From: Spirosoma panaciterrae DSM 21099
Lineage (GTDB): Bacteria > Bacteroidota > Bacteroidia > Cytophagales > Spirosomataceae
Length of the DNA: 64,000 nucleotides
Direction of reading: 5' to 3'
Assembly (NCBI RefSeq): GCF_000374025.1
Contig: NZ_KB893188.1
Span: 508-64,507 of the forward strand
The first letter of the stretch is position 1, and each line of letters opens with the position of its first letter. Below, piece after piece: positions 43,482 to 51,870 of the stretch. A program made the translations under genes and the position numbers. The notes beneath the pieces were generated by a model, which ran no database searches, was not told the origin of the DNA, and was given only the letters and a program-made list of their open reading frames with translations.

Positions 43482-45746
43482 ATGGCAAAAAATACGATTA
43501 TCAAACAACACGATATAACCGATTGCGGAGCCGCCTGCCTGGCCTCTATTTCGGCCCACTATAAGCTGATGATGCCCATTGCCCGCATCCGGCAAATGGC
43601 ATCGACCGATCAGAAAGGTACCAATGTACTGGGCATGATCGAAGCGGCTACTCGATTGGGGTTTCAGGCCAAAGGCGTGCGGGGTACATTCGAAAGCCTG
43701 TCGAAAATTCCGAAACCAGCCATTGCGCACGTCATCGTAAAAGAAGTGCTCCATCATTTTGTCGTTATCTACGACGTGACCGACAAACAGGTTGTGGTGA
43801 TGGACCCCGGCCCCGGCAAATTCATAAAATACAGCCACGAAGAGTTTACGAAAATCTGGACGGGCGTGTTGATTTTACTGCTCCCCGGTGAACAATTTGA
43901 AACCGGCAACGAGAAAGTATCGGCCATGCAGCGGTTCTGGCAATTGATTCGGCCGCACCGTAGTGTCATGATTCAGGCGTTGTTTGGCGCCTTGATTTAC
44001 ACCGTACTGGGTTTATCGACATCCATTTATGTCCAGAAAATTGTGGACAATGTGATTGTAGAGGGCAATCGAAACCTGCTCAATCTGTTGAGTATCACAA
44101 TGATTCTGATTCTGGCACTTCAGCTTTTTATTGGTAGCCTGAAAAGCATGTTTGCCCTGAAAACGGGCCAGCAGATTGATGCCCGACTGATTCTGGGTTA
44201 TTACAAACACCTGATGACATTGCCCCAGCAGTTTTTCGATACCATGCGGGTGGGCGAAATCATTTCACGGATCAACGATGCGGTTAAGATTCGGGCCTTT
44301 ATCAACGATGCCGCTACCAGCTTGGTTGTCAATGTATTCATTGTGCTGTTTTCGTTCGGTATGATGTTTACCTACGATTGGAAGCTGGCGTTGATTATGC
44401 TGGCCGTGATTCCGTTCTATGCGGCTATCTATTTCGTCGTAAACAGGCTGAACAAAAAATACCAGCGTACCCTGATGGAAGATGCCGCCGAACTCGAATC
44501 GCAGTTGGTCGAGTCGCTCAATGCGATGGGTACCATTAAGCGGTTCGGTTTGGAAGCTTTTGCCAACATCAAAACCGAAACGCGGTTTGTAAAACTGCTC
44601 AAAACCATTTTTACGTCGGCGCGCAACTCCGTTTGGTCGGGCAATGCCACCGAAATAGTGTCGCGTCTGTTCACGATTATTCTGCTTTGGGTCGGTACTG
44701 GCTTTGTGATCGACAATCAGATTACACCGGGCGAGTTGCTCTCCTTTTATTCGCTGATTGGCTATTTCACGGGTCCCGCCAGCCAGCTTATCGGTGCCAA
44801 CCGAACCGTTCAGGACGCGCTGATTGCCGCTGATCGGCTGTTTGAGATTATGGATCTGGAACGCGAAGCTACCGAGAACAAAATTGAGCTTCGCCCCGAT
44901 ATGATTAGCGATATTCGTTTTCAGGACGTTTCGTTCCGCTACGGCACCCGCACGCAGGTATTCGATCAGCTTAGCCTAACTATTCCGAAAGGAAAAATTA
45001 CGGCTGTTGTGGGCGAAAGCGGTTCGGGCAAATCAACACTTCTCTCACTGCTTCAGAACCTGTATCCCCTTCAACAGGGTACGATTCGTATTGGCGACTA
45101 CGACATTAAGCATATCAGCAACGAAAGCCTACGCCGTCGGGTAAGCGTAGTACCGCAGAAAATCGACCTGTTTGCCGGTAATGTGATCGACAACATTGCC
45201 GTTGGCGAGTACCAGCCCGATATGCAGCGCATTGTCAGCATCTGTCAGCAACTGGGCATTACCGAATTTATTGAGAAACTACCCAATGGCTTCCATACCT
45301 ATCTGGGCGAAAATGGGGCTAGTTTATCGGGCGGGCAAAAACAGCGGATTGCCATTGCACGGGCCCTGTATCAAAACCCTGATATTTTGATTCTGGACGA
45401 AGCTACCTCCTCGCTGGATTCGATCTCGGAGCAATGCGTACAGCAAACCATTCGGCTCCTGCGCCAACAGCACAAAACCGTAATTCTGATTGCTCACCGA
45501 TTGAGTACGGTCATGCACGCCGATAAAATCATGGTGGTCGAGCAGGGTAAACTGACTGAAGAAGGTTCGCATACCGAATTGCTGACCAGGGGCAATGCCT
45601 ACTACAAACTCTGGGCATCCCAAATGCCCCTAACCGCAGCAGGATTATCGATTCCATCACTCGATCTGCTCCAGATCAGTGCCAATGGCGACCAGCCGTT
45701 ATCAACCCTGAATGCCGCAGAACCTCAAACCGCCTTAACCGTATGA
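43482..45746 (+). CDS. Peptidase C39-containing ABC transporter (bacteriocin exporter/leader peptidase)
   Basis: The 754-aa protein begins with a C39 domain: HDITDCGAACL (catalytic Cys15), HHFVVIYDV (His92) and VMDPGPG (Asp108). Six membrane helices follow (about 160-450), then an ATPase with GESGSGKST near residue 510, signature LSGGQKQR and ILDEATSSLD. Such AMS/PCAT transporters cut leaders after Gly-Gly and export the core. Four Gly-Gly peptides and the lanthipeptide-like precursor in this locus are the obvious substrates. Its stop overlaps the TolC start by 4 nt (ATGA). Confidence 0.95.
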   Translation: MAKNTIIKQHDITDCGAACLASISAHYKLMMPIARIRQMASTDQKGTNVLGMIEAATRLGFQAKGVRGTFESLSKIPKPAIAHVIVKEVLHHFVVIYDVTDKQVVVMDPGPGKFIKYSHEEFTKIWTGVLILLLPGEQFETGNEKVSAMQRFWQLIRPHRSVMIQALFGALIYTVLGLSTSIYVQKIVDNVIVEGNRNLLNLLSITMILILALQLFIGSLKSMFALKTGQQIDARLILGYYKHLMTLPQQFFDTMRVGEIISRINDAVKIRAFINDAATSLVVNVFIVLFSFGMMFTYDWKLALIMLAVIPFYAAIYFVVNRLNKKYQRTLMEDAAELESQLVESLNAMGTIKRFGLEAFANIKTETRFVKLLKTIFTSARNSVWSGNATEIVSRLFTIILLWVGTGFVIDNQITPGELLSFYSLIGYFTGPASQLIGANRTVQDALIAADRLFEIMDLEREATENKIELRPDMISDIRFQDVSFRYGTRTQVFDQLSLTIPKGKITAVVGESGSGKSTLLSLLQNLYPLQQGTIRIGDYDIKHISNESLRRRVSVVPQKIDLFAGNVIDNIAVGEYQPDMQRIVSICQQLGITEFIEKLPNGFHTYLGENGASLSGGQKQRIAIARALYQNPDILILDEATSSLDSISEQCVQQTIRLLRQQHKTVILIAHRLSTVMHADKIMVVEQGKLTEEGSHTELLTRGNAYYKLWASQMPLTAAGLSIPSLDLLQISANGDQPLSTLNAAEPQTALTV

Positions 45747-47191
45747 AAAAGAGCCTGCTTATAATAATCATGCTGTGGGCTACCGGAACAGCATGGGCGC
45801 AATTGGGGAATACTTCCTTGGCAACGTCCATGACCCTGACACTTGATCAGTGTATCGCAAGGGCACTGGACAATCAACCCTCGGTTCGGCAGGCCGTTTT
45901 GCAGCAGCAACTTGCCGACAACGCCGTTGAACAGAGCCGCAAAAGTCAGCTCCCTATCCTACAGGCTAATAGCAATCAGGGTATAAATTTTGGGCGAAAC
46001 GTTGACCCGTATACCAATGGAATCACCAATGCTTCGATCATCACCAATAATCTCGGCCTTGCCCTGAACTGGACTGTTTTTAATGGATTTCAACTAAAAA
46101 ATACGCTGGCCCAACAAAGCCTTACGGCGCAGGCAGCTCGATTCGATGCAGTTGCAGCCCGGAATATGGTCGTACTTAATGTATTGCTAGCCTACTTACA
46201 GGTGTTGTCAGCACAGGATTTAGTTTCTGCCAGCGATGTACAGGTAGCCGTTGCCCAGGCACAGGTCGAACATACCGAAAAGCTGGTCAAAGCCGGTACA
46301 ACGGCTCCTTATAATCTGTACGACGTTAAAAGCCAGTTGGCCAACGATCAAACCCAGCGCGTACAGGCTCGGATGAACCTCAATACGGCCATACTGTCGT
46401 TATTGCAGCTACTAAATCTGCCATCGGGTACACCGCTTCATCTGATTCGATTCGTCGATACAAGTACCGAAACATCAACTGTTAGCGGATTAAATGGGTA
46501 TCAGATTTATACGCAGGCCCGAACGTTTATGCCCGAAGTACAAGCGGCCGAGTTACGGACAAAAGCCGCTCAGGTCAGTCTGCAACTGGCCAGAGGAATG
46601 GCGTATCCGAGTATAGTCTTAACAGCAGGCTGGGGCACATCCTACTCCAGTGCAGCCCGTCAGAGCGTATATGGCTCCGACCCGGTTGAGCAAACAACGG
46701 CTGGTTTTGTCGATGTGGCTGGTCAATCGTACCCAGTTAAAGTACTGGCCCCATTATCGAGTGCAGATCGAATTTCTTATTTTCAGCAGATTGGCAATAA
46801 CCAGTACAAGAGCCTAGGCGTAAGCATACGAATACCGATTCTGAATGGATTTCAGGTACGCTACCGCACTACCACGGCAGGCTTGCAGCAGCAATTGGCC
46901 GAATCGAACGCCGAAAGCGTTCGCCGGAATTTAAGGCAGGCTATCGATCAAGCCGTGAACCAGTGGCAAAATACCAACGAACGCTACCAGGCATTGGAAC
47001 AACAGATTTTAGTGATAACCCAGGCCTATAAAGCCGCCGAATCTCGCTATCGGGCTGGCCTGCTGAATGCGGTTGAGTATAACGTAGCTAAAAGCAATCT
47101 GGACCGAGTTAATCTAAATTTGATTCAGGTACGATATGAACGTCTGTTACGCCAAAAAGTGGTTCAATTTTATCAAGACGGCACATTATAG
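45743..47191 (+). CDS. TolC-family outer membrane efflux protein
   Basis: The 482-aa protein has a signal peptide (MKKSLLIIIMLWATGTAWA, then Q) and two OEP repeats of long helices, for example LDQCIARALDNQPSVRQAVLQ at about 35-55 and YKAAESRYRAGLLNAVEYNVAK near 430. It would form the outer-membrane channel of the HlyD/C39 export system. The start overlaps the transporter stop by 4 nt, so the two are translationally coupled. A stable terminator lies about 100 nt after the stop. Confidence 0.92.
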   Translation: MKKSLLIIIMLWATGTAWAQLGNTSLATSMTLTLDQCIARALDNQPSVRQAVLQQQLADNAVEQSRKSQLPILQANSNQGINFGRNVDPYTNGITNASIITNNLGLALNWTVFNGFQLKNTLAQQSLTAQAARFDAVAARNMVVLNVLLAYLQVLSAQDLVSASDVQVAVAQAQVEHTEKLVKAGTTAPYNLYDVKSQLANDQTQRVQARMNLNTAILSLLQLLNLPSGTPLHLIRFVDTSTETSTVSGLNGYQIYTQARTFMPEVQAAELRTKAAQVSLQLARGMAYPSIVLTAGWGTSYSSAARQSVYGSDPVEQTTAGFVDVAGQSYPVKVLAPLSSADRISYFQQIGNNQYKSLGVSIRIPILNGFQVRYRTTTAGLQQQLAESNAESVRRNLRQAIDQAVNQWQNTNERYQALEQQILVITQAYKAAESRYRAGLLNAVEYNVAKSNLDRVNLNLIQVRYERLLRQKVVQFYQDGTL

Positions 47192-47293
47192 AAGGCAATC
47201 CAGTCTCCATTTTATCCACCTCCGTTGCTTTTTGTAGATGATTGCCAATTCATTTCTGGCTGTTGATTGACTGGCAACAACCAGACGTGGCAG

Positions 47294-47317
47294 AAGGCGT
47301 ACCGGTTGGTGCGCCTT
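47294..47317 (+). terminator. Terminator of the export operon
   Basis: 10-bp stem (47294-47303 with 47308-47317, one G-T pair) with a GGTT loop and TCTTATT after it. Confidence 0.7.
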
Positions 47318-47354
47318 TCTTATTGAGAAATCCTGTATAATTTGCGTTAGGCAT

Positions 47355-47362
47355 TATCTTTG
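47355..47362 (+). promoter_or_regulatory. Candidate -7 element of thrA
   Basis: TATCTTTG fully matches TAnnTTTG. No TTG lies at the expected upstream distance. The 100-nt leader contains a near-tandem 16-nt repeat (TTCACTCATTCGC at 47425 and 47441) just before the start codon. Confidence 0.4.
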
Positions 47363-47461
47363 CGCCTTTAAAACTACCTCATCAATAGCTTCCTGAATAA
47401 ATCGCGTTGAGTGTTTATAAACAATTCACTCATTCGCTCATTCACTCATTCGCCATTACAA

Positions 47462-49918
47462 ATGCAGGTTCTTAAATTCGGTGGCACCTCCGTCGGTTCC
47501 GTAGAAAGTATCAAACTGGTTCTCCAAATCATTGACAATCACCGCCAGAACGGCGACCAGATTGCTGTTGTTTTCTCGGCAATGGGGGGCGTTACCAATC
47601 AACTTATTGAGATTGGACGCATGGCCACTACCGGCGAAACCGACTATATGGAACTGGTTCGACGGATTGAAGACCGGCACTTCAACGTGGTAAAAGCCCT
47701 GATTCCCATTAAAGAACAGAGTAAGGTGTTTGCCCATGTTCGGGGCATTATTAACGAACTGGAAGATTTGCTGCGGGGTGTTTCGCTCATTCGGGAGCTA
47801 TCGCCCCGTACCCACGACCTGATTACCAGTTTTGGCGAACGGTTATCCACAACCGTCATTACCGAATGTGTAAAAAGTCGTGGGATACCGGCTCAGTATT
47901 GCGACGCCCGCAAACTCATCAAGACCGACGCGCAGTTTGGTCATGCCGAAGTCAACTATACCCTCACCAATCAGTTGATTCAGGAGTATTTCTCAAAAAC
48001 CACTGACCTGCAACTAATTACGGGCTTCATCGGCTCTACTGAGAAGAACGAAACCACTACGCTGGGCCGAGGTGGCTCGGACTATACAGCCTCAATTATT
48101 GGGGCCGCGCTGAATGCCGAAGTGATCGACATCTGGACGGATGTGGATGGAATGATGACGGCCGATCCCCGAAAGGTGCCGAATGCGTTCAACATTCCGA
48201 CCATTACGTATGCCGAAGCGATGGAACTGAGTCATTTCGGAGCGAAAGTTATTTATCCACCCAGTCTGCAACCGGCCTTCGCCCGAAATATACCCATCCG
48301 AGTACTCAATACGTTCAATGCTACCCATAATGGCACCATTGTGAGCCGGACAGCCGAACGGCGGCAGTACACCATTACGGGTATTTCGAGCATCGACGAT
48401 ATTGCGCTGGTCAACGTACAGGGTTCAGGTATGATCGGTGTAGCGGGGGTATCGGCTAAGTTGTTCGGTGTATTGGCCGCCCATCGGATTAGCGTCATCC
48501 TGATTTCGCAGGCGTCGTCGGAGCACTCCATCTGTTTTGCCATCGACCCACGCGGAGCCGACAACGTAAAGGCGATTCTGGAAGCCGAATTTGCTACCGA
48601 AATCGAACATGGGCATATCGACAGCATCGCCATCGAGCGTGATTTGTCGGTCATTGCCACCGTGGGCGAAGGCATGAAAAAAAGCTCTGGTATTGCCGGA
48701 AAGCTATTTTCGGTACTGGGCAAAAACGGGGTCAATATTGTGGCTGTTGCGCAGGGCTCATCGGAGATCAACATCTCGGTGGTCATCAACAAAAACAACC
48801 TCTCGAAGGCGCTCAACTCCCTGCATAATATCTTCTTCCAGTCCGAAGCCCGCGTACTCAATCTGTATCTGGTCGGTACTGGATTGATTGGCAAAACGCT
48901 TCTGAAACAGATCAATCACCAATCGGAATTTCTGCGGACTGAAAAACTGCTGAAAGTGTGTGTCGTGGGCATGACGAACAGCCGAAAAATGCTGCTCGAC
49001 CCCAAAGGTATTTCGCTCGACGATTGGCACGAACGGCTCTTAACCGAAGGTGTAACGACTTCCTTACCTGCCTTCGTTGATCGGATTAAAGATTACAACC
49101 TGCCCAACTCGGTATTCATCGACTGTACGTCGGATAAAGACATTGTGCAGTTTTACGAATCGCTGCTGGACAGCAATATCTCCGTTGTAACCCCAAACAA
49201 AGTAGCGAACTCAGGCCCCTACAGCGAGTATCGGCGGTTACAGCGTACAGCCCTGAATCGGGGGGTTAAATTCCTGTACGAAACCAACGTGGGAGCCGGT
49301 TTACCCATTATCAACACCGTACAAGGGCTGATGACCGCCGGTGACCGTTTTCTGAAAATCGAAGCTATTTTATCAGGAACGTTATCGTTCATTTTCAACA
49401 CCTTCCGTCCCGGAACTTCTTTCGCTGATGTGGTCCGTGAAGCCAAAGAGAAAGGCTATACCGAACCCGATCCCCGCGACGATCTGAGTGGTCTGGATGT
49501 AGCCCGAAAGATTCTGATTCTGGCCCGCGAAGCTGGTTTTCCACTCGAACCGGAAGACATTACCATCACGCCCCTACTACCCGAAGCCTGCCAGTTGGCG
49601 CCAACGGTTCCCGCCTTTTTTGAAGAGCTCGAACGAAATAACGCCTATTTCGAAAATCTGCTTTCCGAAGCCGAAGCCCATGGTGAAAAGCTCCGTTTTG
49701 TCGCCAGTTTCGAAAACAACAAAGCAACCATTAGTCTTCGTCCAGTTGGTCAGGAGCACCCATTTTATCAGTTAACCGGTGCCGATAACATCGTTTCGTT
49801 CACCACCGAACGCTATAAAGATCGCCCATTGGTAGTAAAAGGACCAGGCGCTGGTGCCGAGGTAACCGCTTCAGGCGTATTTGCCGATGTAGTGAGTATC
49901 GGGAGTTATCTGGCGTAG
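47462..49918 (+). CDS. thrA: Bifunctional aspartate kinase/homoserine dehydrogenase
   Basis: The 818-aa fused enzyme starts MQVLKFGGTSVGS. Its aspartokinase domain (about 1-295) has VFSAMGGVTNQL and TTLGRGGSDYTA, tandem ACT regulatory domains follow (about 315-460), and the homoserine dehydrogenase domain from about 465 has VGTGLIGK, TPNKVANSGP and YETNVGAGLPI. It catalyses the first and third steps from aspartate to threonine, methionine and lysine, and supplies homoserine for MetX elsewhere in the window. ATG 47462 is used because translation from 47411 would add residues ahead of the conserved KFGGTS opening. Confidence 0.96.
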   Translation: MQVLKFGGTSVGSVESIKLVLQIIDNHRQNGDQIAVVFSAMGGVTNQLIEIGRMATTGETDYMELVRRIEDRHFNVVKALIPIKEQSKVFAHVRGIINELEDLLRGVSLIRELSPRTHDLITSFGERLSTTVITECVKSRGIPAQYCDARKLIKTDAQFGHAEVNYTLTNQLIQEYFSKTTDLQLITGFIGSTEKNETTTLGRGGSDYTASIIGAALNAEVIDIWTDVDGMMTADPRKVPNAFNIPTITYAEAMELSHFGAKVIYPPSLQPAFARNIPIRVLNTFNATHNGTIVSRTAERRQYTITGISSIDDIALVNVQGSGMIGVAGVSAKLFGVLAAHRISVILISQASSEHSICFAIDPRGADNVKAILEAEFATEIEHGHIDSIAIERDLSVIATVGEGMKKSSGIAGKLFSVLGKNGVNIVAVAQGSSEINISVVINKNNLSKALNSLHNIFFQSEARVLNLYLVGTGLIGKTLLKQINHQSEFLRTEKLLKVCVVGMTNSRKMLLDPKGISLDDWHERLLTEGVTTSLPAFVDRIKDYNLPNSVFIDCTSDKDIVQFYESLLDSNISVVTPNKVANSGPYSEYRRLQRTALNRGVKFLYETNVGAGLPIINTVQGLMTAGDRFLKIEAILSGTLSFIFNTFRPGTSFADVVREAKEKGYTEPDPRDDLSGLDVARKILILAREAGFPLEPEDITITPLLPEACQLAPTVPAFFEELERNNAYFENLLSEAEAHGEKLRFVASFENNKATISLRPVGQEHPFYQLTGADNIVSFTTERYKDRPLVVKGPGAGAEVTASGVFADVVSIGSYLA

Positions 49919-49922
49919 CGAA

Positions 49923-50279
49923 TTAGTAGCTAATCAGATGAGTACGATTAGCTACTATCATTGTTGCTCCCTCCTCGAACAACTTGATTATTGTTGGCAA
50001 TTGCCGATCAAGCCAGTCGATTAGGTCGTTATTGCGTATGTTGCCAAGCGTCAAATAAAATAAGGAGGGAGGACTACCAAATTTGTAATAGAAATCCGGA
50101 AAATCACTGTCTTTCGTGATAATGATCCGGTTTTCATGGACAGCTATTTCCCGAATTGTTTTATCAGCGAGTAAATGGCCATTCGTAAAATGCGTCGTAT
50201 GGACAGCATCGAGGCCTCTTCTGCATAAATATGATGCTAAAACAGGAGGTAGCTGAGTATCAACAATAAATCGTAACAT
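49923..50279 (-). CDS. DUF5615 PIN-like protein (putative toxin)
   Basis: The 118-aa protein starts LRFIVDTQLPPVLASYL with the first acidic residue of a PIN-like fold, followed by VHTTHFTNGHLLADKTI and IIITKDSDFPDFY with the next acidic residues. DUF5615 proteins are PIN-type nucleases usually paired with a DUF433 protein, as here, where the partner gene ends 6 nt upstream. The pair is a likely toxin-antitoxin module; RNase activity is inferred from the fold. It is convergent with thrA, with 4 nt between stops. Confidence 0.82.
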   Translation of the reverse strand: MLRFIVDTQLPPVLASYLCRRGLDAVHTTHFTNGHLLADKTIREIAVHENRIIITKDSDFPDFYYKFGSPPSLFYLTLGNIRNNDLIDWLDRQLPTIIKLFEEGATMIVANRTHLISY

Positions 50280-50285
50280 TCTGCC

Positions 50286-50519
50286 TTAAGCAGCCAGGGG
50301 CGTTATATTTTTTGTATTTGTAATTTTCGCAGCATACAAAAGGCAAGCTAAGATATCTGCTTCTTCGAGATAAGGATAATCGCCAAGTATCTCCTGATGG
50401 GTCATACCAGAAGCTAATAATTCCAGCAGATGGGTTACGCCAAAACGCATGTTTCGAATGGATGGCTTACCATGTAGTACATCCGGGTTGAGTGTAATTC
50501 TATCCAGCAAGTTTTCCAT
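50286..50519 (-). CDS. DUF433 protein (putative antitoxin)
   Basis: The 77-aa protein reads LLDRITLNPDVLHGKPSIRN, then TVTHLLELLASG-like and ILGDYPYLEEADILACLLYA, the standard DUF433 pattern of a small helix-turn-helix antitoxin-like domain. The family signature 'GKP-IRG/N' is intact. It is the first gene of a two-gene unit with the DUF5615 PIN-like protein. ATG at 50519 (MENLLDRI) fits the family N-terminus better than the in-frame start 24 nt upstream. Confidence 0.82.
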   Translation of the reverse strand: MENLLDRITLNPDVLHGKPSIRNMRFGVTHLLELLASGMTHQEILGDYPYLEEADILACLLYAAKITNTKNITPLAA

Positions 50520-50671
50520 ATAATACAATTTGGAACTATACAAAAATATAAAAGTATAATGAACAGAGCAGTATGTAACTTATAAAATCTATTTTCTTAC
50601 CTTATAAAAAAATATCGGCTTTCAACGCCATAACTAAAATGGCTACAGTAGGGCTTTTACAAAAAGCGTTC

Positions 50672-51802
50672 ATGAATAAACCATTGATCTGGCTACTACT
50701 AAGTTTATCCATTACGTATACAATCGCTGCTCCTAAGTCCACTTCACCTACAGATACCATTGCGCCAGACTATGTCAAAGCGGTTGACCTTTGTTTGTTT
50801 CACCAGTTTACCGACGCAGAAAAGTTACTGAAACAAATCATTCAGAACGAAGAACATCCGAATCGCGAAGCAGCCCGATATCTATTACTGGAAGACGTTT
50901 ATTTCCGGCGAAATCAATACCAAGCCTACGTCCGTTTTTGCGATTCAACAGCTTATAGGGGTTATAACTTGTCTGAAGCCCGTTTATTAGCTTCCCAACC
51001 GCTTCCCAGTTTCAGCCTTCCAGCCGATAGTATTCAACTGCCGATACGGGTACGAAAATGGCCGATTGTGACGGTGCTGATTCACGGAAAGCCCTACCGT
51101 TTCATTATTGATACCGGAGCCGAACGAACAACTATTTCGAAGCATTTGGCAGCCAGGCTACAGGCCAAGTCTTTACTTAATACATCTGTTAACAACAGTC
51201 TTCATCAAGCCGTTTCTAGTGTCTTCACCCGGATTGATTCGCTCCAAATCGGCGAGCTGATTGTCAGAGATTTACCCGTTTGGCAAACAAGCATGACAGG
51301 TTTTCCGGCCGATGGACTTTTGGGTTGGGACGTGTTGCAACAGTTTCGATTTACCATCGACTATAAAGCTCAACAGCTTAGTTTTCGAAAACCAATTTTT
51401 CTGCCAACCGCGACACGTAACCTGCTGGGAATTGGTCGGCTTCTCCTGCTTTCTCAAAGTGATATAGGTAATCAACTCGATCTATTTTTGGATACCGGCT
51501 CCAATGCCGGAATAAGTTTAACACCTGTGGGAATTTCCAAAATCGGGCCGTATCAAAAGGGAAGTCGACTTGGTGCTCAGTTAGGGTTGGGTGGACGCTT
51601 TAAAATTCGTAAAGAACAAACGGTAAAGCAGACAATTATTCATATGGGGCCGCATGTATTAAACCTGAGAAAGGCCCCAATTGAACGTTCTAACGAACTA
51701 ATATGCAGTGTCCTTAAAGACGGTACGGTTGGCAGTGGGCAATTCAGGAAAGGCCGACTCACTATCGATTACCTGAATAATCATTTCGATTACGACGAGT
51801 AA
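50672..51802 (+). CDS. Exported retropepsin-like aspartic protease with two lobes
   Basis: From ATG 50672 a signal peptide (MNKPLIWLLLSLSITYTIAA) opens a 376-aa protein. After a TPR-like helical region, FIIDTGAERTTIS (near residue 145) and LFLDTGSNAGISL (near 272) give two D-T/S-G aspartyl protease motifs, so one chain may form a complete pepsin-like active site, whereas most bacterial retropepsins carry one. Hydrophobic strand motifs (FPADGLLGWDVLQQF) follow the first as expected. Substrate unknown; a periplasmic or surface site is likely. An alternative ATG at 50639 would precede the signal. Confidence 0.78.
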   Translation: MNKPLIWLLLSLSITYTIAAPKSTSPTDTIAPDYVKAVDLCLFHQFTDAEKLLKQIIQNEEHPNREAARYLLLEDVYFRRNQYQAYVRFCDSTAYRGYNLSEARLLASQPLPSFSLPADSIQLPIRVRKWPIVTVLIHGKPYRFIIDTGAERTTISKHLAARLQAKSLLNTSVNNSLHQAVSSVFTRIDSLQIGELIVRDLPVWQTSMTGFPADGLLGWDVLQQFRFTIDYKAQQLSFRKPIFLPTATRNLLGIGRLLLLSQSDIGNQLDLFLDTGSNAGISLTPVGISKIGPYQKGSRLGAQLGLGGRFKIRKEQTVKQTIIHMGPHVLNLRKAPIERSNELICSVLKDGTVGSGQFRKGRLTIDYLNNHFDYDE

Positions 51803-51870
51803 AAGCCTTCTCGTTATCTCATTCCAAGCATTTTATCGTAACTTCGTAGGCCATACTTATCACTTTTTCT

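Noticed and set aside
47425..47453. Tandem repeat before thrA as a threonine attenuator leader
   Set aside because: No leader peptide rich in Thr or Ile codons and no terminator/antiterminator pair; only a near-tandem 16-nt repeat.
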